DNA of 64,000 bases, from contig JARCOQ010000001.1 of assembly GCA_029207755.1 (NCBI GenBank), positions 96,576,640 through 96,640,639 on the forward strand. The letters are read 5' to 3'. Positions 20,680-32,700 of this stretch are shown in pieces. How positions within the stretch are numbered: position 1 is the stretch's first letter; every line of letters begins with the position of its first letter. Below the pieces are notes generated by a model. It had not been told where the DNA came from. It saw only the letters and a list, made by a program, of their open reading frames with translations, and did not search any database. This DNA comes from Chamaea fasciata (taxonomy: Eukaryota; Chordata; Aves; Passeriformes; Sylviidae). The position numbers and the translations under genes are program-made.

Positions 20680-21501
20680 TGTCTTGGGGTGATTTTATGA
20701 TGATACTCTGTACCCTAATCTTCTGCTCTATGCCCAGAAATGGTTTCTGTAGCTTTAAGGTGGGTCCTGGGGAGAGGTGGGAACCTTGGAGGCTCTTGCA
20801 CTGGCTTTGTTCTGAGCCTCCCTCCATCCCATGCTTGATGCCATGTGGACTGGCGTTACTTTGTTGCTGTTCTGGGGTGACTGTATGGTCCAGTATCCCC
20901 ATGGTCTGTTTTTTTGTCCAGAAATGAGTCCTGTAGCTTTAAGCTAGGCCTAGAGAGACAGAGAAGGCAAAGGAGGGGAGAAGGAGCTTGCAGTTTCATC
21001 TGCTGAAGCTCTGTCCCAGCCCCAGACCTCAGGAAGAGCTGACACAGCAAAAGAAAGGTCCCTGAACCCACTAACTTTGTCTGCTGTGAGGAGGAGACCA
21101 ACACTGGAGATTTTCCAGGTTCTCATCTGTTTTTCTTTTTCCTGGAGTTAAAGCATGAACTTTTTTGCCTTCCCCAAGACAAAAGCTGGCACCATTTTGT
21201 TCCTCCCTGCCAGGTGGCCAGCCAGTTTTTCTTCCCCCGGCATTTAGTTGTTTTTTGTTGTTGTTGTTTCAGTGTGTTCATGTAGGGGGAATAAGGCTCT
21301 GACATTTCAATACCTAGCATTTATTCCTGTTTTGTGTGTCATATGGGCACTTTGTTTGTCAATAAACAATTGGGGTTTTTTTCACTTTCATGCACTAATA
21401 CTCATTTCTTATCAATGAGAAGGCACTGCTGAAACCCTTTTCTTTAGAGGAAACACTAATTCCAGCGTGTTTTCTCCCAGACTTATCTCTAAATAAAGAC
21501 A
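20680..21501 (+). repeat. 3' LTR of second ERVL-like provirus, mosaic
   Basis: Starts TGTCTTGGGGTGATTTTATG and ends AAATAAAGACA. AATAAA at 21361-21366. The segment 20867-21007 differs from the 5' LTR and itself resembles an LTR start (TGTTCTGGGGTGAC, then CAGAAATG and CTGTAGCTTTAAG). Confidence 0.85.
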
Positions 21502-22106
21502 GTTCCCTTAATTTCTAAATAGTTACTGTTTTCCTTAAAATATTTTCTGTGCAAGTATTTGCAGTTCACAGAAAAATCTATTTTTCCTAATTTTAAATAC
21601 AGTTCTTACCAACTTACCAATACAGGAAAATTCTAGTTGTTTATAAATATGAGGAAATAACTTTTTTTTTTTAAACAGAAAGCATTCACTGTGTAAGGAG
21701 TAGGATTTCTTTATTATAGTTATGTTAAATATAAGAAAATGTTTGTATATATTTTGTTGCAGCATGAGAGGTCTAAGAGAAAGATAGGAAACACAATTAC
21801 TACCTTGATTATCTTATTGTGAAACAAATATGCCTTGGGAATCTCTGGCATGGCTTTTACCCAGTAACTTAATGAGGTCAGTATAATTGTGTTTCCTACA
21901 ACACCTGCCTATAAAATGTTCTTTCTTATGAAATAAGGTACAAAAACCTGCAATGACATTCTGATATTTCAATTGTCTAGCCGTTTGGACCACCAAGCAT
22001 GGTAAAATATAGTTCTATGAGCTGTACATTCTCTTTGCTTGGCTTTTTTTTTTTTTTTTTTTTTTTTTTTGGACTGCACTTCTTTGGAAGAAAGATGTTA
22101 GGCAGA
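21502..22106 (+). other. Unassigned AT-rich DNA with a T27 run
   Basis: No gene seen. A run of 27 T lies at 22044-22070. It has no adjoining element that would make it a retroposon tail. Confidence 0.4.
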
Positions 22107-22802
22107 TGTCGTGGGTTTTTTAAAGAACATGTTATTCTGTTCCATCTGGGTGGAGCAGAATTGCTTCTCCTTACCCAAATGGGTCAGTGTCGCTTATCAG
22201 ATAGTGGAGTGCTACTTATCTCTCTGCATTGTTTCACTACTCCCATGGGAATGTCTTCTGCTAATGGACCATTAAGAGCTCACCAATGACATGACACATT
22301 ACATCATACTATTGTAAGATGCTCCACACAGGGAGGAGGAGCTAAACCATCTTAACCTAGATAAAAAGGAGCCACAGTCCCACTAGGTATCCAGTTTTTC
22401 CACCGTATCCCTGGAGGAAGACCGGACCCATCTCGCCATCAGTGGACCCTTTTTCTTCAACGGGACCATGTCTACTCCAACAGAACCACATCTGCCACTC
22501 CAGGAGGGCTTACTTTGGACTGCTTCCAACACCCTGACCACCAGGGTATCAGGTTGTATTTCTGACTCTGTCAGGGTTTTCTAGGATTTCTTGTTTGTTT
22601 GTTTGCTTGCTTATTCTTCTGTACTACAACATCTGTATTTTTATATCCCTAGTAAAGAACTGCTATACCTATTCCCAAAATCTTTGCCTGACAGCCTTTT
22701 AATTGCAAATTTATGATAATTTGGAAAAAGGGGGGAGGTGCTTACATTTCAAGGGAGACTCCAACCCTCCCTGGCAGATAGCTGTCTATCTAAACCAAGA
22801 CA
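22107..22802 (+). repeat. Solo LTR related to the ERVL LTR family
   Basis: The 3' 140 bp (AGTAAAGAACTG, then ATAATTTGG, ending AAACCAAGACA) match the family of 3726-4643, but the front half, probably starting TGTCGTGGG at 22107, differs. No target duplication was found, so the start is approximate. Confidence 0.65.
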
Positions 22803-22959
22803 GTATGTTAGAAGAAGTTTTGTACATGTATATTTATGTTATTGTGATATGTCCTCCCATAGTCCTCTTTCCCCTCCCCCTTGTATTGTTTTCACAGGAT
22901 GGCCTTGGTAGTTGAGGCATTTCTGGAGGGCTGGCTTGTTACTAGGAGGCTCAGCATGG

Positions 22960-23085
22960 CAACACCTGACCTCCAATCAAATTGCAAGTAAGTGATCTCC
23001 ACCAATGAATGGTGAAGAGAAGTTGATTGACAGGCTTTGGGAGGGGCCAAGGTTGGCTGATGCAACACCAGAAGTATAAAAGGTG
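22960..23085 (+). promoter_or_regulatory. LTR-like promoter block
   Basis: Two CCAAT-type words (CCAATCAAATTG, CCAATGAATGG) and TGATTGACAGG precede GTATAAAAGG at about 23074. This arrangement is typical of an LTR U3, but I cannot find the ends of an LTR around it. Confidence 0.4.
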
Positions 23086-23309
23086 GTGCAGCCCTTTTGC
23101 AGACGAGCACGTGGCAGCTAGTTATGGAAACTTTCAGCACTGGCCTTTGTCCTTTTTCAGTGTTTTGGTATATTTTGTTAAGGTTTAATATGCCTTTTAA
23201 ATTTTAAAAGTGAGCATGGTGTAGGAGGTAAGCTGTAGTTGAATCATCCAGACTGAGCCATACTGCTGAGGCCTCTGGGCCGTGGCACTGAGGCCTGTAG
23301 AGGTTGTGG

Positions 23310-23645
23310 TGCAGTTAGAAATTCAGTGCCAGGAGTGTGTTGCATTTATAAATTATCACTTAAGGTGTTAACAAGGGTCAAAGGGTTTTATAGTAGTTAG
23401 CAAGTATAGTAATTGGTGTGGACACAGTAGTTACCTTAAACAGTTTATTAAACAATAAGTGTTTGCATTCTTTCCTGTGCTGTGTGCCAGTTAGAATTCA
23501 CTTGTAACTGTAAACTATATAGAGTGTATAAAACCTGCCATCTTACACAGAATAAAGGAGAAACGTAGCAGTAATCATATTGATTGGACCTGCGTTTGCT
23601 TTGCCGACTTCCCTTCATTATTGGGGTTCCCCTGCGACTTCGGCA
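23310..23645 (+). repeat. Class II-type LTR fragment
   Basis: A GTATAAAACC box at about 23527 is followed 30 bp later by AATAAAGG and a U5-like end CTGCGACTTCGGCA. The short R region suits alpha- or beta-type LTRs. The start is uncertain and no target duplication was found. The words after the end (TGGTGTCT) could be a primer site or plain flank. Confidence 0.5.
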
Positions 23646-23789
23646 TGGTGTCTTACATCTGTATACTATCAAGACTGGTTTCAGCACAAATCCAAAGCAT
23701 AGCTCTATACCAGCCACTGTGAAGAAAATTAACTCTATCTGTGCCAAATGATTCTACTGTTGAGCAGTACTTGCACAGCATCAAGGCCT

Positions 23790-23915
23790 TTCTTTTGTAT
23801 GTGATCAACCAACCAATTTCTCATCCACCAGAGTCCACCCATCAAGTCCATCTCCCACCAATTTAGAAAGAAGGATGTTATGGGGAACAATGTCAAAGGC
23901 CTTACAGAAGGTTAT
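23790..23915 (-). mobile_element. CR1 LINE reverse transcriptase fragment
   Basis: Minus-strand translation gives F-C-K-A-F-D-I-V-P-H-N-I-L-L-S-K-L, a characteristic CR1 reverse transcriptase motif, then a D-G-W-T segment. It is a short, broken fragment and not a gene. Confidence 0.8.
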
Positions 23916-25081
23916 TATTCAAGAATCTCATTTGATTTCTATAAAACCATAGTATTATACCCTCTTTCATTACAATTTAAAACTGCTAATTTCTTCTGTC
24001 AGATAAAGAAGAAAACCACTGTAGCATGACAGCATTTCTAAATGTCTGTATCAGTTGGCTAAAGGTAGGAATAAGACTGAGCTGATCCTCTTTAGAAGGA
24101 AACTGTTCTATGATTGTAACTGATTTAGTTCCAGCACATCTTTCTACTGGGAAATGCAAAGTACAGAAAGAAGACCTTACATAGCTTTATATTTCAAATT
24201 AGTAAGAGAATAATAATTTTCTTTTTTTTTGAAAGTAGAATTACAATCAGCATCTTCAATATAATTTGCTGTTTGTCTTTTAATGAGAATTGCATGCCTG
24301 TACAGTACTTTGGTACAGATGCTCCCAGCTGTAGAGGTAGAGCTAGTCATTAGATTACTGCCACATTATAAAGGATTGCAGGAACAGACTTCTGGACTGC
24401 ACCATGTATGGGTGATGTATTAATCAAAATAGATGCTGCCTCTTAGAAGCTATGTTTTTCCAGACGTTCCCCTTTTGTATCTTAGCTATTCACTTGGGAT
24501 CTGAATACAAAAATATTGCAAGTTTTTTCCTTCTCTCTCTGCACAGTATGTTGAATATATTCTCACATACAGTGTAGGTGGACTTGAAAGGGCACTTTGG
24601 CTCATGCCTCACGCCTCACAAGTTCTGCCTTCATGTAGTATATGGTGTATGGGGGGTTTACTTGCTTCTTTTTTTGAAGGAGCTCAGTCCGGTTGTTTGG
24701 CAAATAAATACTCATGGCTGTAGACCAGTACACCTAGAAAGGGTTTGTTGTCTAGTTATATGAAAACTTGCTCTGTGGCTGAGCTTGTGTTTTAAAACTT
24801 GTATTGATGTGATTTAACAGCAAATAAATGTGACTTCTCATTACAGGTTTGTCTTTTCATTAGTATTACCACACATAGGGTGTTGGGCAGAGAAAAACTC
24901 TATTCCCAGAATCTTTAACAAAATGATAGTTAAAGACTTTCTAAAGAATGATAGAAAGATATTTTTCTTCTTATTTGAGAAGCTCTATGTTAATTAAAGA
25001 AGTTAGGACAGCAAAACCTGCTTTATAAGAACAGTAATTGTGTCACTATGATGATACAGAATGAATAGTGTCCCATTCCAC
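23916..25081 (+). other. Unassigned AT-rich DNA
   Basis: No gene or repeat signature recognised. One AATAAA word lies at about 24823 without promoter context. Confidence 0.4.
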
Positions 25082-26110
25082 TGTAAAAGCGGGAGTCGGA
25101 GAGAATTCTTTTGATAGATTTCTTAGACAAAAATATTATGCAAACACGTCAATATTTTATCTGAGACCCTTTTATTGATTAAAAAAAAAAAAAAAAGGTA
25201 AGTGTTCCTATTAAAGGGGGATAGGAAAAGGAGCAGAGAGAAAGAGAGAGATGGGGAAAGAAATAGAAGACAGGGTACAGTATTACCACAAGAACCCCAG
25301 CTCTTTGTCAGCATTGGCTTAACAGGTAGAGTGTGTGTACTGCAAACTGCAGTGTGTTTTCGTAGCTCCCGTGGCGGGCAGGGCACGATTTCTAAACAGT
25401 AGGAGGCTGCATGATCCCTCTGTCTTCGGGGAACAGGCTGCCTTGGCCACGGGCACAGTCCCGGACCAGCTTCAGGTTCCCAGGGTCGAGGCACAGCGCC
25501 TGCAGGCACGATCAAGTACACGTGGCAGCGGCAGGCTGCTTGCCACAGGCTACTGCCACGGCAAGCTGGTCTGGCGGGCAGTGAAGGAAACACGGTGGCG
25601 GCGGCAGTCATGGTGTCGATGCAAGCGAGCTCGTGCTGCAGATTTGGCTGCCTACAGGCCGGTGGCGGATGCGGCTGTGCCCAGCAAGCACAGCAGGGGC
25701 AGCGGGTTGCAGCGGCATCTGCTCCGTTGGAGAGGCAGTGGAGCACTAGGTCATCATGATGATAAGCTAGTTTACGGGAAGGATAAAGCAGGACCACAGG
25801 GAGGAAAAGGCAAGGCAGGGGGAGGGGGGATTGAGTGGACCCTACTCAAGTGAGCCCCCGCTCCCTCCAAGACACCCAAAGCAAAATGGCTCTCGTTGCG
25901 TTGTAGTTAGCTGCTCTAATGTGCTAAGGTTCCTCCCACAGCTTGATTTCCCAGGCATTCTTTGCAGCATCCGGATATTTGCCCCATCGTGGAGACCTCC
26001 TCTGCCCTTATTGGTTGCCAGGTGAAGCCTCTCCAGGGGTGGGGATGCCAGCAGTCTTTATAGGAATTTTTCACCTCATGTGTAACATATGTTAGGGCAT
26101 AAAGAAAAAC
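25082..26110 (-). repeat. GC-rich LTR-like element
   Basis: On the minus strand the left end reads CTCTCCGACTCCCGCTTTTACA, cut at 25082 by a TG on the plus strand, with AATAAAAGGG at about 25160. That is a normal R-U5 end. Upstream lies 500 bp of GC-rich, CpG-containing DNA (25380-25870) unlike the AT-rich surroundings. A possible TATA (CTATAAAG, minus) is near 26058. The right end is not defined, and the TTCCAC before 25082 has no partner. Open frames of 172 and 224 codons on opposite strands overlap here, so I do not treat either as a gene. Confidence 0.4.
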
Positions 26111-26823
26111 CACTTTGGTCCCTGTTAATAAGGTTGCTACTTGTTACATGCAGCAGAGGCAGGTAAGTTGTTCAGTAAAGGAAGGTGCAAAATCCTTTGT
26201 CTGGGATGGAATAACCCTATTCACTAACTAGTATAGGCCAGACTGCTTGAAAGAGGCTTTGCAGAATCGGGACTACTGGTGGACCACACATTAAACATAA
26301 GTCAGTAATGTGCTCTTGATTGAGGGAAGTGGTTTTACCTCTCTCTGTGATACTTGTGATATTATAAATGCATATTATAAAATTGGGTTATTGCAAATAT
26401 TAAAATGAATACTATATGTGTAATATAGGAAGGTTTTACTGTATTTTCTGTTATTATTAACAGAAGTTTAGAAATGTGATGAATGTATATTTTGTTTGAG
26501 TTGTAACATAGTAAAGACCTTTTTGTAACATCTAAAAACCGGAGAGGGGGATCCTCCTGCATTCCTGAATTAAACTAGATCAAGATAGCAGTGAACCAAA
26601 GACTACAAGAAGGAATTCATTGATCTCCTGGTATCAGAAGAATGAGACATAAGATGACGAAAAGCACCAACAGGAACTTTATCTACAAGATGTAATAAAA
26701 TGTTAATTTGGTGACATGACACAAGCTGGGGGGACCAAAACCAAGAAAACATCTGAACTCAAAGGAATGTCTGAATAATGCATTAAAGTCTATTGAATAT
26801 TGAAATAAATGAAAAGCTGGACT
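26111..26823 (+). other. Unassigned AT-rich DNA
   Basis: No recognisable gene. The right part (26530-26820) might be proviral interior beyond the following LTR, but no primer site or coding motif is visible. Confidence 0.35.
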
Positions 26824-27236
26824 TGACAATGCATCAAGTAATATAGCCAATTTATTAATTTGTTTGATAAAGAGAGTGAGCAAATCGCAGCACTGGGTGC
26901 GTGAGGGATCTCCATCCCAAGCAACGCAAAAATTCAGCTGCCAAACGGTGGTCTCTTATACTGTTCTAGGCACTTCACTTACCCAGATTTTCAGTTATTT
27001 TCTACTTGCTTTTCTTCATAATCAGCAGTTGTGGTTTTTGAAGATCTGTTGGGGAAGTGGTCCAAGGTGGTCTTCTGATGTCTCTCCAGTCTCCTTTTTA
27101 AAATACCTTTTTCCACTAGCATTATTTTTGGTTATATAGTTTGCTTAAGCAAGCATATATATTTTGTCAGTCAACATACATTTTGCAAGCCTCCTCTTAA
27201 CTATTTCACAACTTCAAAGCGTAACATGCCTTAACA
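26824..27236 (-). repeat. ERVK-type LTR, probable
   Basis: On the minus strand there is a TATATAA box near 27133 and AATAAA at 26856-26851, with a roughly 260-nt R. Length (413 bp) is close to the ERVK LTR at 12944. The ends (TGTTAAGGC...TTGTCA) are my best fit, and no target duplication supports them. Confidence 0.45.
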
Positions 27237-28239
27237 CCTGTTGTGGGCCCCTCTCTCTCAGTTATTACAGCATGTTTCCAAACTAACTTTGTAAAGGCCC
27301 CCAGTTTGTTAGTCTCACTTCCCCTTGTTAAAGGATTGCAAATTCTTCTGTACTAAGAAAAAAATTATAACTTATACAAAGGGTAGTTTAAACTTATACT
27401 ACAAGGTGGTTTAAGGTTTACATTGCAAATAATTACAAGTTTATTGTTGAAACAAACTGTTAGCTAAATTCCTGTTGTATAGTTGCCTTGTTAAACCCCA
27501 CTTCCATGCCTTACTTGATTGATTTTTTTTTCTTAAAACTCTTCTTTATAATAATCCCATGGTCTCTGTCCACATTGCCCACAGACACATTTGCTATTTG
27601 ATTGACACAAATCACAACCTGATTTCTCACAGTATGTAACATACAGATCCTTAAAAACAAAGGATCTGAAGGTGTGGTATGTGCTGGCTGGCTGGCTGGC
27701 TGCCAGGCACACTCAGCCAAGAACAATTTGCTTTATTTCTGTCTCCTAATTTTCTTTTTATTTTTTTATTGAACTTAAAATTTTTTCTAAGGGAGTGAAC
27801 CTCGTTTTTCACATATGGATTGTATGTGGAGTGCTGTGCAGAAATTCTGGTCAAAAGACAGGTAGGAAAAAACTGGAGCAAGTCCAAGTGGATGGCTGCC
27901 AGCATATGGTAAAGTGGTCTATGATATCAAACTCCCTTCAGCGTTAGGAAGAGAAGGCTAAAGACAGATCTTATTGGTGTGTCTATGTACCTGTAAAGAA
28001 GATACAAAGACAGATTATTCTCAAGAGTGTGTGTTGATAGTACAAGAAGCAGTAGATGCAAGCTGCAACATGGAAAATTCCAGTTAGAGAGAAAAAAAAG
28101 AAACAACACTATGGTTGTCAAAAACCATAGTAATTTGCCTAGTTAGGCTGTAGTAATCATCACTCATTAGAACAGGGCCCTGAGCAACCTGCTTTGAGCA
28201 GGATGTGAATTTGACTTAGATGACCTCCAGATATGCCTT
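27237..28239 (+). other. Unassigned DNA
   Basis: AT-rich with a short GGCT repeat (about 27684-27704). No gene or element signature. Confidence 0.4.
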
Positions 28240-29094
28240 TGTTGGGAGTTAAATTTCTTATTTTTTTACTTACGGAATTTTTCCCATGAGTTGTTGGGAG
28301 ACTAACTGCTGGGTACTTGTGAGTGCTTGACTGAAACAAAGAGGTGGCCAAAAGTTAAGAGAGGAGTGTAACCGGAGGAGAAAGATACTGTGAGTTTTGG
28401 GGGGCAGGTAAAGGACAGGGCCGAGGCAGCTGCTGGCTCTCTTGCTCTTGGCATCAGGAGCCCAGTTGAGCTGTTGCGTAGTGCAGGGAGAATTCACTGT
28501 CACCACCCAAGTCCAGCCCTACCTAGGGAATCTATCACCATCTGCTCATGTGTCCAGGAATTCTGAGCTCGCCTTCTGCCTTGCTGGAGCTAGGCCACTG
28601 CTGTCCTGCCCCAGCTGCTCCTCCAGCACTGCTCTGGGTCTTTTTGCTATGCTGTAGCCCCTCACCCCCAGCCTGCCTAGACGTCCTGCATTTCCAGCTA
28701 CCACCTTAGAACTTCTGATATATTTCATCCACCAGCCTGGGATTCCTGTTCGTTCCTGCTGTTCCAGCTTGGTGCTCCTCAGAGTCCTGCAGGGGCACTG
28801 AGAATCAGACTGCTCCAGGGTTTTGTGAAGCAAAGCATCTCCTCCATCCCTTCCTGTCATGGCCAAGAAGGCTGTCACAAGGTTCCTGGTTCTGTTTTGT
28901 TGTTAATGCTATAGTTGTTTTGTTTGCCTTGTTATATGTACTAGTAAAGAACTGTTATTCCTATCCTCCTACCTTTGCCTGAGAGCCCGTCAATTTCAAA
29001 ATTATAATAATTTGGAGGGAGGGGGTTTACATTCTCCATTTCAAGGGAGGCTCTGGCTTTCTCTGGCAGACACCTGTCTTTCCAAACCAAGACA
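28240..29094 (+). repeat. Solo LTR, ERVL LTR family, with 5-bp target duplication
   Basis: TGTTGGGAGTT to AACCAAGACA (855 bp), flanked by GCCTT on both sides (28235-28239 and 29095-29099). It is the plus-strand counterpart of the LTR at 3726-4643 and carries the AGTAAAGAACTG signal near 28943. The perfect duplication shows LTR-LTR recombination removed the provirus at this site. Confidence 0.9.
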
Positions 29095-29130
29095 GCCTTC
29101 TAACCTTATGTGAGAGCCTGGAAAGATTGA

Positions 29131-29748
29131 TGTCTTTAGATGTTTTGGCATGCATGTGTGCAGGGGAAGGGGCAGGTCAGGCCTTGTCTTGGTGAGGCAG
29201 CTATCTGCCCTCTACATCCCCATCCCTATAGCCTATATCCTATCCTGGTAGTGGCTGCTAATCATGGAACACCAAAGATAATGCCCCACACTCTCCTAAC
29301 CCAACTTCTAAGTGGCCAAATGACCAGAATTCCCACTTCAGGGAAGGGCCCAAGAAGGCCAAGGGGTATTTAAGGCCAACCATGGGACCATCACTTTGTC
29401 TGAACCCTACCTCCTTTTGGAGTTTCTATTGTGATGGGAAATTGGGAGCTGGTAGCTATATGTGTGCTTTCTTGTATCTTTTCTGTCCTTCTCTTTTTCT
29501 TCTTCAATTCCCTCTTCTTGGAATTCTTGAGTGACTTGTAATTGAACATTCTTAGAGTTTGCTAACTTGAATGGGCTAAATTAATGCTTTGAGAAGTCTT
29601 TTATATTGACTGAATATTGCACTAAGCCTTTTGCCAAAGCTTCCTTGATTTTCTAAAGTTGCCGGTATAGTTCTTTTTTGTTGTTTAGACCTCTTGAGAA
29701 TATCTTGCCAGTATTTCTACTATGCATCTAACTCACTGTACATGAACA
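29131..29748 (+). repeat. 618-bp LTR-like repeat, copy 1
   Basis: TGTCTTTAGATG to GTACATGAACA. It matches 55257-55875 (619 bp, opposite strand) end to end. A TATTTAAGG word lies near 29367. The near-equal lengths and shared TG...CA ends support a solo LTR. Flanks ATTGA and ATTTG are not a convincing duplication. Confidence 0.7.
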
Positions 29749-32700
29749 ATTTGTAAGCCATGTTAAAAATCTTGTCAACCAAGTCTAGCAACTTGGTAGG
29801 GCCTTACAACCCCACACCAACATGAACTGGAAATCAACTGGAGATGAAGCTCCTTTCTAAGAGAGCTTTGATACAGTAAGTCTAAAAATGAAATGAAACT
29901 ATATTTGATGAAAAGTAATTCCTGTCTTTGCTCACTTCTCTGTTGACTACTTCTCCAGACAGGAAAATGAGATTAATTTTCTGAGAGCTCACCTGTTTTC
30001 AGTATAAACTTCATTTTGATTTGACTGAGGACTTCAAAGGTAAAAACAATGTATTGCTTGCCTTTTCTTAAACACTCCCCCCCTCTCCCCACCCCCCTCC
30101 CCCCCTTCTTTTAAAGGAAGCTGTGGTTGGTTTAAAGTTCAGTTTTCTGGAGTAAAAGGTTATGGAACTCCAGAGAAATGTGGATTTTTTAATGATGTAT
30201 TTTGTCCAGTAGGTGTCCCTCATTCATAAAGAATCTTAAAAGGATTTTTCCACTGCTAGACTGTGGATAAATGAAGAAAAAGGCTTCAAAAACAATTACC
30301 TGTCTTATCATTTCCCCATTTAAAATAAGGTACAAATTACTAAACTGTATATTACTGGACTTTGAAAGGAAGAAATATACATGAGAAGTAGCGCCTATTC
30401 TGACTCTAGTTCAGTCTGAACAAAACCAATGGGAAGCACTGTAGCAAGAAAAGGCAGGGGAACTGGCATGGTGGTGATTCACAGCCATTAGGTAATCCTG
30501 ATATGGTTTGAGCAAGGCTTCTCTGGTGAATGGTCACCTGGCAACAGCTTTAAAAATAATTTTTTATATCTACTTCCTTTGTTTTTCAAACAAAACCCTT
30601 ATCTTCTCAGTGTCCTGTTGAAAGACTATTATTTCTTTTACCTCAGCCAGCTTTAGCATTTCCAGATGGTGCTGGAGAAATTAGGTGAAGGCTTGGTGGT
30701 GTCAGAAACAGAGGCACTGTGTCTTTGGCTCATTATTGGCAGCTGTGCTTCTGGTAAAACCTAATGTTTTTAGGATGGAAGAAGTAATTGTGCTTGCTAA
30801 AGGGCACCCATCTGCCTCACAACTGTTTATTTCCTTTATAATTTTAAAACTTAAAAGCGATACGTTTTTACTGTAAGTGCAGGGAGCAGGAAAAAGAACT
30901 GCAACAGCATGAATGAACTGCAAATGCCATGATGACTGGAATGAGCCAGGAAGGGTCTAGGATATGGGGGAAGCTATGGTTTCTAGGAATACTTTCAAAG
31001 AATAGGAGTGTTTGAGTAATATGTTTTAATTGTAGTTAAAGAATGTGAATGTTCTTGAGCTACATCTGCTTGATGCAAATAACCTCCAATCAGTAACAGG
31101 TCTTCAATTAATGATATGGACAGCACACTGCAATGATGCTTCAGCATTTGCTTCTGGGTCTAAATATAGCTAACTTGTAATAGACTGGGAACCGTTGTAT
31201 AAGAAAGCGATCAAGAGACCTGCTCAGTTCCTGCTTTAATCCATGCATTGGGGAAGTAAAGAATATGTGGCTAAATGGAATAAAGAGTGACAATCTCCTG
31301 GAGGCTGACCCATAAGTCTGTACTTCTAATAGAGAAAGTGAAGAAGGAGGTCTTTTTGCTCTGGCCTGGAAACTGCACCATGTGCACCTCCCTTCCCCAT
31401 TCAGTAATAACCAGGAAGTCAGGAAAGGTGACCATACTTCATATATTGGCAAGACACACTAGAGCAGCTAGGCACAGCAGAAAAAATCAGTGAGACAAAG
31501 AAAATGGTCAGTGAGAAGTTCTGTCTCTTGTAGCCTTGTTGAGCACCTGATTGGACAGGACTCACAAAACCATTGCGGTAACAATCTGTTCTCCCTTTAG
31601 CTATTTTCATAATACAGCAATCCAAATCCATGTCTTACTGATTTGGGGAAGACAAAATAACTAGAACAACAGAAAATACCTGAGATTCTTTTTCTAGCAT
31701 TCAAAAGTATCTTCAAAAAAATTTGTATTCTGAATGACAGATCTCAACTGACTACTATATGCTTCAGATTTTGATTTTCTACTAGCCTTTTATTGGAAAA
31801 GAAGCTGTCAATATTTTAGTTATATTTTCTTTGTAATTTCAGGAAGCCATCCTGAATCATGGCCTTAATTTTTTGTTTGTTTGTTTTTTGTTTTTTTTTG
31901 ACTCTGCCATTAATTCATGCTTTAGTTAGTTTTAAAGCTTTCAAAGTTGCTTTGTGACTTCATATTTCTAATTCTGCAAGTAATTTAGGCAGCTGACCTG
32001 TCCTTTCTTCTCTTTTCCTCCTCCTCCTTCTCCTCCTCTTACTCATTCTTGTTGATCTTGTTCTTCAACTATTCTTATTTCAACCATTTACTTTTTTTCC
32101 CTTCGATTTTCCTACCCACTGGGTTTGCATCAGGGAGTGTATGAGCAGCTGCATGTTAAACACAGTTTCTAGCTGGGTTTAAAATAAAACAGCAAGATAA
32201 ACCCTCAATTCTTCAGTGATCTTTATATTCTAAGTAATAGTGCATGGGTACTTAGGGAAATGAGTGTTCATGGCTGCCACCTTGGTTGAACTGCTGGGAA
32301 CTGGGATTGCTGGAGAAAAAATTGCTGGGAACTGGGATTGCAAGGATCATGTTTACTTCACTCCCCAGTAAGACTAAGGTATGGAAGATTTGTAAAGAAC
32401 TCATTAGGTTCAGGTCCTAACACTTTCCAAGTCTGCACCTTCCTAATCAAGTATCAAGCAGCATTGCCAACAGTAATAACAGCTTCTTGTTCAGAGGGTC
32501 GACTCACACATTTTTTGTGTGCCATTTTGGAGGATAAAATGTAGGTGTGGTACCACCACCACAGACTTACTGAATTTGTAGTTGCCATCTTGTTTTCTGC
32601 TCAAAGACCAGAGGAGCAAAAAGAAGAAAGGATCACAGTTCCCCTGGCCTCATCTTTTCTTTTCTACTACTAGATTCTAAAAAAGGTGCTAGAACGTTTT

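Larger units (their letters stand above)
15260..21501 (+). mobile_element. ERVL-like provirus, complete ends, interrupted by nested insertions
   Basis: Two related LTRs (15260-16096 and 20680-21501) enclose a tRNA-Lys-like primer site, a short gag remnant, protease, reverse transcriptase, RNase H and integrase in order. No env is visible, as expected for ERVL. The reverse transcriptase is split by a foreign solo LTR at 17636-18475. No target duplication is clear (ATTTG against GTTCC), and the LTRs differ greatly in the middle, so this is an old copy. All genes carry stops or frameshifts, and catalytic residues are lost in reverse transcriptase and integrase. Confidence 0.9.

Noticed and set aside
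22044..22070. T27 run as the tail of a SINE or retroposed gene
   Set aside because: No polymerase III boxes, gene body or target duplication beside it. The same holds for T29 at 40021-40049.
25123..25853. 172-codon and 224-codon open frames in the GC-rich block
   Set aside because: They overlap on opposite strands and have no recognisable domain. GC-rich DNA has few stops by chance.
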